This document shows positions 1 to 8,193 of a DNA stretch of 64,000 nucleotides, piece after piece. Position numbers and translations under genes: made by a program. Each line of letters begins with the position of its first letter. Position 1 is the stretch's first letter. Below the pieces are notes generated by a model. The model saw only the letters and a program-made list of their open reading frames with translations, did no database searches and was not told where the DNA came from. Source of the DNA: JBHHUI01 sp965248775 (lineage in GTDB: Bacteria; Chloroflexota; Anaerolineae; Anaerolineales; JBHHUI01); NCBI GenBank assembly GCA_965248775.1, contig OZ252150.1, forward strand, positions 558,001 to 622,000, given 5' to 3'.

Positions 1-190
1 AAGAACCCCCCTCAGAGCCTTGAATAATGCGGGTATCAGCTGCCGGGAATGGGCAGAGTGTAGCACCATTCAGATTCTTATGCAAACCCATTTTCTGTCA
101 ATCTAAAATGCCATAATTTCGTGGGTTGAAGAGTGCTTTTATCTATAACAGGACATAAGGTTGAGATTATTCCTGTTGAATCGCTGTACA

Positions 191-199
191 TGCTATACT
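191..199 (+). promoter_or_regulatory. Extended -10 promoter of the GNAT gene
   Basis: TGCTATACT is an extended -10 box. It ends 9 nt before a GTG at 209, so the transcript would start at or just before the start codon and be nearly leaderless. No good -35 is visible. The preceding 190 bases hold no recognisable gene. Confidence 0.45.
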
Positions 200-208
200 C
201 CGCGAACC

Positions 209-952
209 GTGTCTGATCTCGACGCCCAACGCACTGCGATCCGTCCCCTTCTCGACGAAAGCTCGCCAACCGATGCGATGGCCTCTTATTACGCCTTGCA
301 TCACGATCCAGCACGGACACGGCTCTTTATTCATTACGACGAAAACCGGAAAGCGGCCGGAATGCTTGTCCGGACGCAAACAGGTTTAGATCTGTTCCGA
401 CCACTTGTCATAGTGCGTGCGCAAGACCAAGAGGCTGTCATCTCGCTTCTGCATGTCGGACTCCAACCCGGCCGACCCTATTACGTGACCATGCCGCCGG
501 ACTTTGGCGATGTTGCCTTTAAGGAGTTGCAGGTCGAAACTCCGGAAGTTCTGCGTGTTTATGCACTTGATGCCGCGCGGTTTCAACCCGAGATCAATGT
601 ATTGGTAACGCCATTCGCAGCTCAGGATGGCCTGCCCCGCTTTGAGATTCGGCAAGGGGACAAGCAAATGGCAATGGCTGGGGTGAACTGGAAGACGGAT
701 CGTTTCGCAGAGCTGTATGTTTTCGTGGAGACTGCAGCGCGTGGGCGCGGCTGGGGGCGCGCTGTCGTATCCGCTCTCACGAACAGGCTGTTGGAGAAGC
801 GTGTTCGGCCGCTCTATGTCGTCTCCGAGAATAACACTGACTCGATTCGGCTGGCCGAGCGCGTTGGCTTTGCAGATACACAAGCGCGCGAGTTCAGTTG
901 TTTTGCGGTCCTGGAATCACCCGAGTCGAAACATGGTGAAGCCCATGGCTGA
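209..952 (+). CDS. GNAT-family N-acetyltransferase
   Basis: A protein of about 247 residues whose C-terminal third is a GNAT fold: a beta-strand ending in ELYVFVETAARGRGWG, where RGRGWG is the acetyl-CoA pyrophosphate loop, then the NTDSIRLAERVGF segment typical of motif B. The N-terminal part is a poorly conserved acetyltransferase-like region, and the substrate cannot be read from the sequence. The GTG at 209 is chosen because an extended -10 box lies just upstream; an in-frame TTG at 161 would overlap that promoter. The 3' end overlaps the start of the glycosidase gene, so the two are probably co-transcribed and translationally coupled. Confidence 0.8.
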   Translation: MSDLDAQRTAIRPLLDESSPTDAMASYYALHHDPARTRLFIHYDENRKAAGMLVRTQTGLDLFRPLVIVRAQDQEAVISLLHVGLQPGRPYYVTMPPDFGDVAFKELQVETPEVLRVYALDAARFQPEINVLVTPFAAQDGLPRFEIRQGDKQMAMAGVNWKTDRFAELYVFVETAARGRGWGRAVVSALTNRLLEKRVRPLYVVSENNTDSIRLAERVGFADTQAREFSCFAVLESPESKHGEAHG

Positions 953-2273
953 CGCTGTTCATTACTTTCCACCGTCCTTTCTGTGGGGAACAGCAACTGC
1001 CTCACATCAGGTGGAAGGGGAGGGCATCCATAGCGATTGGTGGGCTTGGGAGCAGACGCCCGGCAAGATCGTGAATGGAGATCAAAGCGGCTTGGCGTGC
1101 GATTGGTGGGGAGGGCGCTATGTGGAGGATTTTGATCGCGCCGCAGCCGACGGCCAGAATGCCCATCGGCTTTCCATCGATTGGGCGCGTATCGAACCCC
1201 GTCCTGCCATTTGGGACGAAGACGCACTCATCAAATATCGAGAAATGCTCACGGCGTTACAAGAGCGCAATATCGAGCCGATGGTGACACTCTGCCACTA
1301 CGCGCATCCACAATGGTTTATCGAACGGGGCGGATGGGAACGCGCAGATTCCGCCCGCATCTTCGAACGATATGCTCGCAAAGTGGCCCGCGCGCTGGGC
1401 GACAAAGTTCGGCTGTGGTGTACCCTGAACGAACCGAATGCATACTGGATCAGCGCATATGTCGCGGGTGTGTTTCCGCCCGGCAAGTCCGATGTGCGCT
1501 TGGCTTTCACTGTAAATACCAATCTCTACCGTGCGCATGTCGCTGCTTATCATGCCCTGCACGCGGTACGCCCCGATGCCCAGGTTGGATGGGCATTGTA
1601 CATTCGGCTGCTTGATCCGTGGCGCCCCGAACTTGCTCTCGATCGCTGGGTCGCCAATCGGCAACACGAGCTTTTTAACGCCGCTTGGCCGCACGCGGCG
1701 CAAACTGGCGAGTTGCGAAACCTGTTTGGAAAAGTATCCATCCCGGAAGGGAAGGGTGCTCTGGACTGGATCGGCCTGAATTATTACACCCGCGACATGG
1801 TTTCCTTCGATCTGACCAAACCACGAGAGTTATTTGGCCGGCGCTTTTTCCACCCGGAGGATGAAACTAGCGAAAGTGGTTTTATTGCGAGTTATCCCGA
1901 GGGCATCTATCGAGTGCTCAAGTGGGCGTGTCAGTTTGGCAAACCAATGTATATCACCGAGAGTGGGGTGGAGGATTCCACAGATTCGCTCCGGCAACGC
2001 TATCTGCTCTCGCATTTGCGACAGGTCTGGCGCGCGGTCAACTTCAACTGGCCGGTACACGGCTATTTCCATTGGACTCTCGTGGACAACTTCGAATGGG
2101 ATCGCGGTTGGTCGCAACGCTTTGGTCTGTATGCCCTAAATGTGGAAAATCAGGAACGCACAGCGCGCCCAAGCGCACGACTATACGCAGAAATTTGCAA
2201 ACAAGGCGCAATTTCTTCTGAAATGGTAAAGCAGTATGCGCCCGAGCTGCTCGATTCCATGTTCCCCGGCTAG
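933..2273 (+). CDS. Glycoside hydrolase family 1 (beta-glucosidase type)
   Basis: Family 1 retaining glycosidase of about 446 residues, a normal length for the family. The N-terminus has FLWGTATASHQVEG, the usual first strand of the GH1 barrel. The acid/base glutamate is in TLNEPN (about residue 167) and the nucleophile glutamate in ITESG (about residue 343), where ITENG is more usual. The C-terminal HWTLVDNFEWDRGW aglycone-site segment is intact. ATG at 933 or 945 are both possible; both overlap the end of the acetyltransferase gene. No signal peptide is seen, so the enzyme is probably cytoplasmic and acts on imported beta-glycosides. The exact sugar specificity is not deducible. Confidence 0.93.
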   Translation: MVKPMADAVHYFPPSFLWGTATASHQVEGEGIHSDWWAWEQTPGKIVNGDQSGLACDWWGGRYVEDFDRAAADGQNAHRLSIDWARIEPRPAIWDEDALIKYREMLTALQERNIEPMVTLCHYAHPQWFIERGGWERADSARIFERYARKVARALGDKVRLWCTLNEPNAYWISAYVAGVFPPGKSDVRLAFTVNTNLYRAHVAAYHALHAVRPDAQVGWALYIRLLDPWRPELALDRWVANRQHELFNAAWPHAAQTGELRNLFGKVSIPEGKGALDWIGLNYYTRDMVSFDLTKPRELFGRRFFHPEDETSESGFIASYPEGIYRVLKWACQFGKPMYITESGVEDSTDSLRQRYLLSHLRQVWRAVNFNWPVHGYFHWTLVDNFEWDRGWSQRFGLYALNVENQERTARPSARLYAEICKQGAISSEMVKQYAPELLDSMFPG

Positions 2274-2302
2274 TAACCGGACACAGGCAATGAAAGGGAG
2301 AA

Positions 2303-2311
2303 TGGTATAAT
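2303..2311 (+). promoter_or_regulatory. Extended -10 promoter of tRNA-Ser
   Basis: TGGTATAAT lies 25 nt upstream of the tRNA 5' end, giving a short leader. Same TGnTATAAT type as the SRP RNA and tmRNA promoters in this window. Confidence 0.6.
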
Positions 2312-2336
2312 CGCGCCGCAATTGATAATTGATCTC

Positions 2337-2423
2337 GGAGAGGTCGCATAGTCTGGCCGAGTGCGCTCGCTTGGAAAGCGAGTAAGGTGCAAGCCTTCGT
2401 GGGTTCAAATCCCACCCTCTCCG
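2337..2423 (+). tRNA. tRNA-Ser (GGA)
   Basis: Acceptor arm GGAGAGG pairs with CCTCTCC at 2416-2422. The T arm is GTGGG-TTCAAAT-CCCAC and the anticodon stem CTCGC/GCGAG encloses TTGGAAA, with anticodon GGA at 2373-2375. A long variable arm with AAGG/CCTT pairing marks it as class II, as expected for serine. The discriminator is G and the CCA is not encoded. Confidence 0.95.
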
Positions 2424-2435
2424 CCTCTCTTTAGG

Positions 2436-2468
2436 AAGGCTGTTCCTCACGCGGAGACAGCCTTTTTT
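2436..2468 (+). terminator. Rho-independent terminator after tRNA-Ser
   Basis: AAGGCTGT (2436-2443) pairs with ACAGCCTT (2457-2464) around a 13-nt loop and is followed by a run of T. Confidence 0.75.
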
Positions 2469-2513
2469 CTTTCGTATTACCTTATGGAATTGCACTTTGA
2501 TGAGGGGCCATTA

Positions 2514-2522
2514 TGGTATGAT
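2514..2522 (+). promoter_or_regulatory. Extended -10 promoter of SRP RNA
   Basis: TGGTATGAT ends 8 nt before the first paired base of the SRP RNA at 2531, a fitting distance for the transcription start. Confidence 0.55.
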
Positions 2523-2528
2523 CGCACT

Positions 2529-2662
<134 letters not shown>

Positions 2663-2723
2663 GGCCGCATCCGTTTGCGGGCACACGCTTCCTTCCGCTC
2701 CTGCAAACGTAATCCACTTTGGC

Positions 2724-4121
2724 ATGTTTTCCAGTAGCAGATTAATACAACTGATCGGTGCAATTGCTGTTATCGCCGTTCTGTCGGCGTTCTTTTTCGG
2801 CGCGCAGACGACTGTCACAATCCGGGACGGGAGTGCCGAGCAAGTGATCCAAACGCGCGCCCGCACTGTGGTGGCAGCGTTGCGGGCTGCAGATATCGAA
2901 TTTCGCGCGGAAGACCTGATCACACCCCCGCGTGAAGCGTTGATTGAAGACGGCCTGACGGTGGAAATCGAACGGGCAACACTGGTGGAAATTGTGCTCG
3001 GGGATCAGTCTCACACGCTCTATACCCGCCGTCCAAATGTCTCGGCGATTCTGGCTTCTGCCGGTTTATCGCTCGGTCCGAGTGATGCTGTCTTCGTAGA
3101 TGGAGAGCCGCTGTTAGCGGAAGCTATTGGAGTTGAACTGACATTCGTTCCTGAGACTCTCCAATTGGAGCGAGCAGTGCCCATAACAGTATTTGACAGT
3201 GGTCTGCTCTTGGAATTTGATTCAGCCGCTCGGACAGTGGGGGAGGCGCTCTGGCAGACTGGGATACAAATTCGCCTGGCGGACAAAGTGAGCCCGGCAT
3301 TGGACGCACCGCTCTCACCCGGACTCGTAATTGAGATATCGCGCGCAACGGAACTGCTTGTTATCGCAGATGGTGAGACCTACCCGGTATTCTCTCGACA
3401 CGCCAAGGTGGGCGTCTTACTCGCCGAGTTAGGCATCACGCTGTCAGGGGAAGATTATTCTGTGCCAGGCGAGGATCAATCAGTTCCCCCGGAAGGGGAA
3501 ATCCAGATTGTGCGTGTAGAAGAGCAGCGCAACACTGAATACTCCCCAATTCCATACGAAACAGTCAGCCAGCCCTTGGCCGATCTCGAACTCGACCAGA
3601 CGACTCTGGTGCAAGCGGGGGCGGAGGGTGAACTGGTGCGCACAACACTTGTGCGTTTTGAAAATGGCGTGGAGGTCTCGCGGGAGGTTGAATCCGAATG
3701 GGTTGAGACTCCACCTGAACCTCGCATAGTTGGCTATGGCACGAACATTATCCTGCGTACAATTGATTCACCTATCGGTCCGATTGAATACTGGCGTGCA
3801 ATGGAAATGTATGCCACTTCATACTCGCCGAGTCGCGCTGGTACTCCGGTTGATGCCCCTTGGTACGGGCGTACACGCTCCGGGAAAGTGCTCACAAAGG
3901 GCATGGTAGCCATCGATCTTAATGTGATGCAACTGGGTACGTCGCTCTATATTCCCGGTTATGGTTTGGCCACAGCGGAGGACACAGGGGGAGGTGTGCG
4001 CGGATTGCTTATCGATCTCGGCTATGAAGACCATGACTACGTGAGCTGGCATCAGACCGTTACTGTTTACTTCCGCACGCCCATTCTGCCCGCGGACCAG
4101 ATCGTCTGGATACTGCCGTGA
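2724..4121 (+). CDS. YabE-like cell-wall protein (DUF348 repeats, G5, 3D domain)
   Basis: 465 residues with an N-terminal membrane anchor (about 7-27), then successive DUF348 ubiquitin-like repeats (VTIRDG..., ITVFDSG..., LVIADG...), a G5 domain (about 270-345) and a C-terminal 3D double-psi barrel (about 365-460; DTGGGVRG and IDLGYEDHD carry the acidic cluster). The architecture matches Firmicutes YabE and resembles resuscitation-promoting factors, which remodel peptidoglycan. It sits 7 nt upstream of ksgA, echoing the yabE-ksgA neighbourhood of Bacillus. Probably anchored outside the cell and acting on peptidoglycan; the catalytic role of the 3D domain is inferred from lytic homologues. Confidence 0.85.
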   Translation: MFSSSRLIQLIGAIAVIAVLSAFFFGAQTTVTIRDGSAEQVIQTRARTVVAALRAADIEFRAEDLITPPREALIEDGLTVEIERATLVEIVLGDQSHTLYTRRPNVSAILASAGLSLGPSDAVFVDGEPLLAEAIGVELTFVPETLQLERAVPITVFDSGLLLEFDSAARTVGEALWQTGIQIRLADKVSPALDAPLSPGLVIEISRATELLVIADGETYPVFSRHAKVGVLLAELGITLSGEDYSVPGEDQSVPPEGEIQIVRVEEQRNTEYSPIPYETVSQPLADLELDQTTLVQAGAEGELVRTTLVRFENGVEVSREVESEWVETPPEPRIVGYGTNIILRTIDSPIGPIEYWRAMEMYATSYSPSRAGTPVDAPWYGRTRSGKVLTKGMVAIDLNVMQLGTSLYIPGYGLATAEDTGGGVRGLLIDLGYEDHDYVSWHQTVTVYFRTPILPADQIVWILP

Positions 4122-4128
4122 AGCTGCT

Positions 4129-4989
4129 ATGAAAACCTTGCTCGCCAGGTTTGGAATTCAGCCCAAGAAGAGTCTTGGTCAGAACTTCATGCACGACTCG
4201 AATTGGCTGGCGCGGGTTGTGACAGCCGCAGATGTCGGGGCAGAAGACCTTGTTCTTGAAATTGGGGCGGGAGCGGGCAACCTTACGCGCTTGCTGGCGC
4301 AAGCGGCGCGCCATGTGGTTGCCGTTGAGATCGACAAGCGGCTGCTCCCCGTGATGGAATCCGAGCTGGCAACCTTCGAGAATATTTCGCTCCTCACAGG
4401 GGACATTCTCAAAATTGATTATCTTTCGGTACTCGCCGAACATACCCGAGACGACCTGCGGCGCTATTGTGTCGTCGCAAATATTCCTTATTACATCACC
4501 GGCGCGATCCTGCAGCATTTACTGGCTGCACCCATCAAACCATCACGGATGGTGCTCACCGTCCAGGCAGAAGTGGCCGAACGCATCGTTGCCGATCCGG
4601 GAAAGATGAGTTTACTCGCAGTCAGTGTGCATCACTTTGGAGTGCCAAGCATTGTGGCGCGTGTCCCCGCTGGTGCCTTTTATCCACGTCCGGAGGTTGA
4701 CTCTGCCGTCCTGCGAATTGACTTGCACGCTGCAGACTCACCCCATGAAGACGACGCTTGGTTCTTTCGAGTCGTGCGGGCCGGCTTTGGCCAGAAACGC
4801 AAACAACTCCAGAATTCCCTCGCGGCCGGGATGCAGTTAGATCGCGAGCGGATCGTAAGTGCACTCGAAGGCGCCGGTATCGACCCGCGGCGACGGGCGG
4901 AGACTCTCGCCCTTGAGGAATGGCATTGGGTGGCAGAGAGATTGTTGGGATTCACCACAGAGACAGGGAGAACACGGAGAAATAATTAA
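4129..4989 (+). CDS. rsmA: 16S rRNA (adenine1518/1519-N6)-dimethyltransferase
   Basis: 286 residues, normal for RsmA/KsgA. The N-terminus KKSLGQNFMHD is the family signature. The SAM-binding motif EIGAGAGNLTR lies near residues 45-55 and the catalytic NIPYYI near 118-124. It dimethylates two adenines in helix 45 of 16S rRNA during 30S maturation. It starts 7 nt after the YabE-like gene and is almost certainly co-transcribed with it. The last residues (TTETGRTRRNN) are encoded inside an inverted repeat and look like a recent tail extension. Confidence 0.96.
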   Translation: MKTLLARFGIQPKKSLGQNFMHDSNWLARVVTAADVGAEDLVLEIGAGAGNLTRLLAQAARHVVAVEIDKRLLPVMESELATFENISLLTGDILKIDYLSVLAEHTRDDLRRYCVVANIPYYITGAILQHLLAAPIKPSRMVLTVQAEVAERIVADPGKMSLLAVSVHHFGVPSIVARVPAGAFYPRPEVDSAVLRIDLHAADSPHEDDAWFFRVVRAGFGQKRKQLQNSLAAGMQLDRERIVSALEGAGIDPRRRAETLALEEWHWVAERLLGFTTETGRTRRNN

Positions 4990-5010
4990 AATCTCCGTGT
5001 CTCTGTAGTG
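4956..5010 (+). repeat. Interspersed CACAGAG/CACGGAGA inverted repeat
   Basis: ACACGGAGA (4972-4980) pairs with TCTCCGTGT (4992-5000) around an AT-rich 11-nt loop; outer CACAGAG (4956-4962) faces CTCTGT(A)GTG. It overlaps the end of ksgA and may act as a terminator-like hairpin, but it lacks a T tract. It resembles short interspersed palindromes scattered in many bacterial genomes. Confidence 0.6.
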
Positions 5011-5022
5011 AAATAAAACAAA

Positions 5023-6198
5023 ATGACAGATCAACTCGTCACAGGCCTCGACATCCTCATCCTGTCCACACAGGATTGGGACTACTCGCCGACTCGCAAA
5101 CATCATTTCGCGCGCAAGTATGCCGAAAACGGTAACCGCGTGCTGTACGTCGAACAGCAGATGCACTGGCTCGGCTGGCTGGTGGACTTGCCGGCGCAGC
5201 TTACACGCTCCTGGCGGTGGCTCCTCGGGCCACGTGAAGTTGAGCCCCACCTGTGGGTGTACACGCTCCCAATTGTGTTGCCATTTTTCCAAATGTCGGC
5301 TGCAATCAACTGGCTGAACAATCTAATCCTGCTGCCCATACTTCGGTGGCAGCTCCGCCGCATCGGTTTTAGTGCGCCGGTGTTGTGGACGTACACGCCG
5401 CACTCGGCGGATTTCGTCGACAGGCTGGGCGCTCGCGCCGCAGTCTATTCATGTGTAGATGATTTCGCCTCGGCGAAGGGGCTCGTCAATCCGCGCGCGA
5501 TCAGCCGCATGGAACAGCGCCTGATCAGGTCTGTAGATCTGCTTATCGTGACTTCACAGGCGCTATACGACTCGAAGAAAGAAGGCACGCGATGCGTTAT
5601 ATTAATCCCTAACGGCGTAGACGTGGAGCATTTCTCGAAAGCCGCCGATGATTCGCTGCCGGTGGCGGAAAAAATCGCCCACCTGCCGCATCCCATTGTC
5701 GGGTATCTTGGACGCATTAATTATTGGGTTGACACAACACTGCTAGCGCGCATCGCCCGCGAGCACCCGGAGTGGTCGGTCGTTTTAGTGGGGCCGGTCG
5801 ATGAATTGGCAGAAATGGCGCCATTAAAAGGTCTCGCAAATGTACATGTAACGGGTCGTGTTGCTTATGATTCCGTTCCTGATTATTTGCGGGCATTCGA
5901 TGTATGTGTAAATCCGTACGTCCTCGACGGAATGGCCGAACATTGCGATCCGCTCAAGGTGTACGAATACATCGCCAGCGGCAAACCTATTGTCTCCGTG
6001 GATATGCCCGCAGCGCGTCAATTTGATGGACTGATCGAGATTTCGAGCAATGCCGACGAATTTAGCTCGCTCGTCGATCGGCTGTTGGAGCAGCCCAACT
6101 CCAATGCAGCGCAGCGGATGGCCGCCGCCCGCGAACATACCTGGCAAAGCCGTTTCGAAGATGCCTCTCGCACCCTTGCAGAAGTCTTGACGCATTAA
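5023..6198 (+). CDS. Glycosyltransferase, GT-B fold (family 1/4-like)
   Basis: 391 residues. The N-terminal Rossmann half holds RKHHFARKYAENGNRVLYVEQ, typical of transferases that begin with a sugar-acceptor domain. The C-terminal nucleotide-sugar half contains GYLGRINYWVDTTLL, FDVCVNPY and the DPLKVYEYIASGKPIVS segment that supplies the acidic residue contacting the donor sugar. Likely role is surface polysaccharide or glycolipid synthesis at the inner membrane face; donor and acceptor are unknown. It stands alone between ksgA and the convergent tmRNA gene, whose terminator overlaps its last bases. Confidence 0.82.
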   Translation: MTDQLVTGLDILILSTQDWDYSPTRKHHFARKYAENGNRVLYVEQQMHWLGWLVDLPAQLTRSWRWLLGPREVEPHLWVYTLPIVLPFFQMSAAINWLNNLILLPILRWQLRRIGFSAPVLWTYTPHSADFVDRLGARAAVYSCVDDFASAKGLVNPRAISRMEQRLIRSVDLLIVTSQALYDSKKEGTRCVILIPNGVDVEHFSKAADDSLPVAEKIAHLPHPIVGYLGRINYWVDTTLLARIAREHPEWSVVLVGPVDELAEMAPLKGLANVHVTGRVAYDSVPDYLRAFDVCVNPYVLDGMAEHCDPLKVYEYIASGKPIVSVDMPAARQFDGLIEISSNADEFSSLVDRLLEQPNSNAAQRMAAAREHTWQSRFEDASRTLAEVLTH

Positions 6199-6233
6199 AA
6201 AAAACAGACCCCCAGAATTCAGTCTGAGGGTCT
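6197..6233 (-). terminator. Terminator of ssrA
   Basis: On the minus strand AGACCCTCAGA pairs with TCTGGGGGTCT and is followed by a T run. It ends the convergent tmRNA transcript just inside the 3' end of the glycosyltransferase gene. Confidence 0.75.
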
Positions 6234-6241
6234 TGTGCAGG

Positions 6242-6641
6242 TGGAGATGCCGAGAATCGAACTCGGGTCCGTAAGGATTCGCTACCACACCTCTACGAGC
6301 GTAGTCGATCTATTTTGGCGTCACCAGACAGGCCCCGACCGACCGGGTCACTGCCTGACCAGCCGCTGGCAACCGAAGCTGCCTCTTTCGCGCGTCTAGC
6401 GGCGTCGTGCGCGGCACACCAGCATTTGTGACGCCCGCTTCCTGCGCGGCTGGTGGCGCTCGGGGGCGGACGGACTCTTGTTAGAAGAGTCTGCTCTAGG
6501 CTAACCGCGGATTAGGCGGCGAGCGGTAAAGCGTTATAGGAAGTGCGATTGGCACTTGTGGTTGTGCGCTGATTTTGCGAGATCGGCGCCTCTCGGCTCG
6601 CAGTACGATAACAGCTTCCTCCGTCGAAGCCTGTCATCCCC
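6242..6641 (-). ncRNA. ssrA: Transfer-messenger RNA (tmRNA)
   Basis: The 5' GGGGATG pairs with the 3' CATCTCC to form the acceptor stem, and the 3' half holds GGTTCGATTCTCGGC, a tRNA-like T arm. The 5' GACAGGCTTCGACGG is a conserved tmRNA opening. The tag frame starts with GCC (6551-6553) and ends at TAA (6512-6514), encoding ANRTSYNALPLAA. The terminal LAA is the usual protease signal, and the AAGT before the resume codon fits the known consensus. Length about 400 nt with room for pseudoknots. With SmpB (11100-11564) it rescues stalled ribosomes. The terminal CCA is not fully encoded. Confidence 0.95.
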
Positions 6642-6650
6642 GCAAGAGCA

Positions 6651-6659
6651 ATTATAGCA
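6651..6659 (-). promoter_or_regulatory. Extended -10 promoter of ssrA
   Basis: Reading the minus strand, TGCTATAAT ends 9 nt before the 5' end of tmRNA, the expected initiation distance. Confidence 0.7.
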
Positions 6660-6693
6660 TTTTGATCGTTAGATTTTTATTAGGTGGGGAATA

Positions 6694-8190
6694 GAGCTAA
6701 GACCCATACTTTTCAAATAAGGGCGAGCGCATTGTGAAAAGGCTGTTTCGGTTGCGGCCAGTGATAATGCTCAAGGCGTTTCAGCCGGAACTTGGACATT
6801 TTTCGTTTGACGACGCGCGGGTTCGAACGGGCACGGCGGGGCGGCAACCGTACGCTTGCGATATCGTTGAGTAACCGCTGATAAAGATGACCGAGTTGGT
6901 CGACGGCAGTTTGTTGGAATTCAGCCACAGTATCGCGCACCATTTCGAGGGCGTGCACAAAGCTTAGGCGGTCGGGGTCGATGTCGGCATGTTGGGCGGC
7001 GGCATGCATGAGGAAACGGATGACGAAATGAGCCAGCAACAATCCGTAAAGTTCTTGAATGACGCCTACCGGTTTGAGACTGCGCAAGGGCCGCCCAGCT
7101 AGACGTTGATGGGTGTCGACTTCATCAATGACGATTTCCCAGCGTTCATGATAAGCGCACGCCAGTTCGAGGGCCGGATAACGCGCCGGGTCGAGCAACG
7201 TCGTGACGAGTCGATGGGTTTCGTGAAAGCCGGGCAGGGCTGGGTCAGTGATGGTGTACTCAATGATGCGCACCAACAGGCGCTCCCCATTCCGGCGGCG
7301 GCGATAGTCGGAAGGGCGCAAGAAGGCGGTGTAAGAACCATCTGGTAAAGGGCAACGGTCTTGGAGCTTGACGTGGCTGGGCAAACGGCTCAACACGAGC
7401 CCGCCACGCTCCCAAACGCCGCGCAACATGTCATAATCATGAAATCCACGGTCCCACATCACCAACATCCCGCGTTCGACCGAGCGCAAGAGGCGGAATC
7501 CGCCCACGCGCTCGCTGGTATGGATGGGCCAGAAACCGGCATCCACAATCGCGTGTGTACCACATTCGACCAGGTACACTCCCTGCACCTGCGGAAATGC
7601 GCTCGCGCCGCGCTGACTGGCGTGGCGACCAAAGGCAGTCACGTTGGCCGGAGTATCCGGCACGTCTTCAACCGTGCCGTCGATTGCCATCAGACGCAAA
7701 CCATACAGAAAAGCACCGATGGTTTCCGTCGTGGCCATGGGCTGACAGACGCGACCAAACAGACGCACCAGCGGCCGCGCCCCCAACTGGTAACGCCGGT
7801 AACACACGGCGCTGTCTCGCGGCACGCCGTACTCTGGGTCGGGCCAAATGTAGCGCAAGCCCTGCGCCAGTTTACGCAAGACACTTCCCAGTGACGACCG
7901 CGTGTAGATGTTCATCATGATCACGACAAATACCGTTAGCACGAGATTCAATTTGCGCTCGCGCTCTGTGCGTAAACCTTCGGCAGCCAGCACGGCTTCG
8001 ACCTCCGCGCGCGGCACGACCTCGTTCAAGCTGGCGAACGTCAACTCCTGGCTGAACTTGCTCACGCATTCGATTTCACGTAATCTGTATCCCATCAGGT
8101 GGCCCCTTGGCATCGTGCGGATTTGGATATCTCGCAAGTATGCCACCGGTGCCACCTGATCGCTTATTTGAAAGGTATTGGACCTAGCCC
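6694..8190 (-). mobile_element. Insertion sequence, IS4-type, complete
   Basis: A 28-bp terminal inverted repeat with 5 mismatches bounds the element: 6694-6721 (GAGCTAAGACCC...) and 8163-8190. It holds one transposase gene, whose stop codon lies inside the left repeat. No convincing target duplication is visible; the right flank has been altered by the neighbouring IS701-type element, which abuts it directly. Confidence 0.85.
6713..8095 (-). CDS. IS4-family transposase
   Basis: About 460 residues from the ATG at 8095 (MGYRLREIECVSKF); an ATG at 8113 is an alternative. The open frame upstream to 8227 runs through the right inverted repeat into the next element and is not part of the protein. 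The N-terminus resembles the IS4 N-terminal domain. DDE residues are visible: Asp in MAIDGTVEDVP, Asp in MWDRGFHDYD and Glu in YHERWEIVIDEVDTHQ, the YREK-like IS4 signature. No internal stop or frameshift is apparent, so the element may be active. Confidence 0.88.
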   Translation of the reverse strand: MGYRLREIECVSKFSQELTFASLNEVVPRAEVEAVLAAEGLRTERERKLNLVLTVFVVIMMNIYTRSSLGSVLRKLAQGLRYIWPDPEYGVPRDSAVCYRRYQLGARPLVRLFGRVCQPMATTETIGAFLYGLRLMAIDGTVEDVPDTPANVTAFGRHASQRGASAFPQVQGVYLVECGTHAIVDAGFWPIHTSERVGGFRLLRSVERGMLVMWDRGFHDYDMLRGVWERGGLVLSRLPSHVKLQDRCPLPDGSYTAFLRPSDYRRRRNGERLLVRIIEYTITDPALPGFHETHRLVTTLLDPARYPALELACAYHERWEIVIDEVDTHQRLAGRPLRSLKPVGVIQELYGLLLAHFVIRFLMHAAAQHADIDPDRLSFVHALEMVRDTVAEFQQTAVDQLGHLYQRLLNDIASVRLPPRRARSNPRVVKRKMSKFRLKRLEHYHWPQPKQPFHNALALI

Positions 8191-8193
8191 TAG

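Noticed and set aside
717..932. Longer start for the GH1 glycosidase
   Set aside because: The extra 72 residues lie inside the acetyltransferase gene and have no GH1 homology; FLWGTATASHQVEG should be near the N-terminus.
7361..7894. Open frame antisense to the IS4 transposase
   Set aside because: A shadow frame; the minus-strand protein has the DDE motifs.
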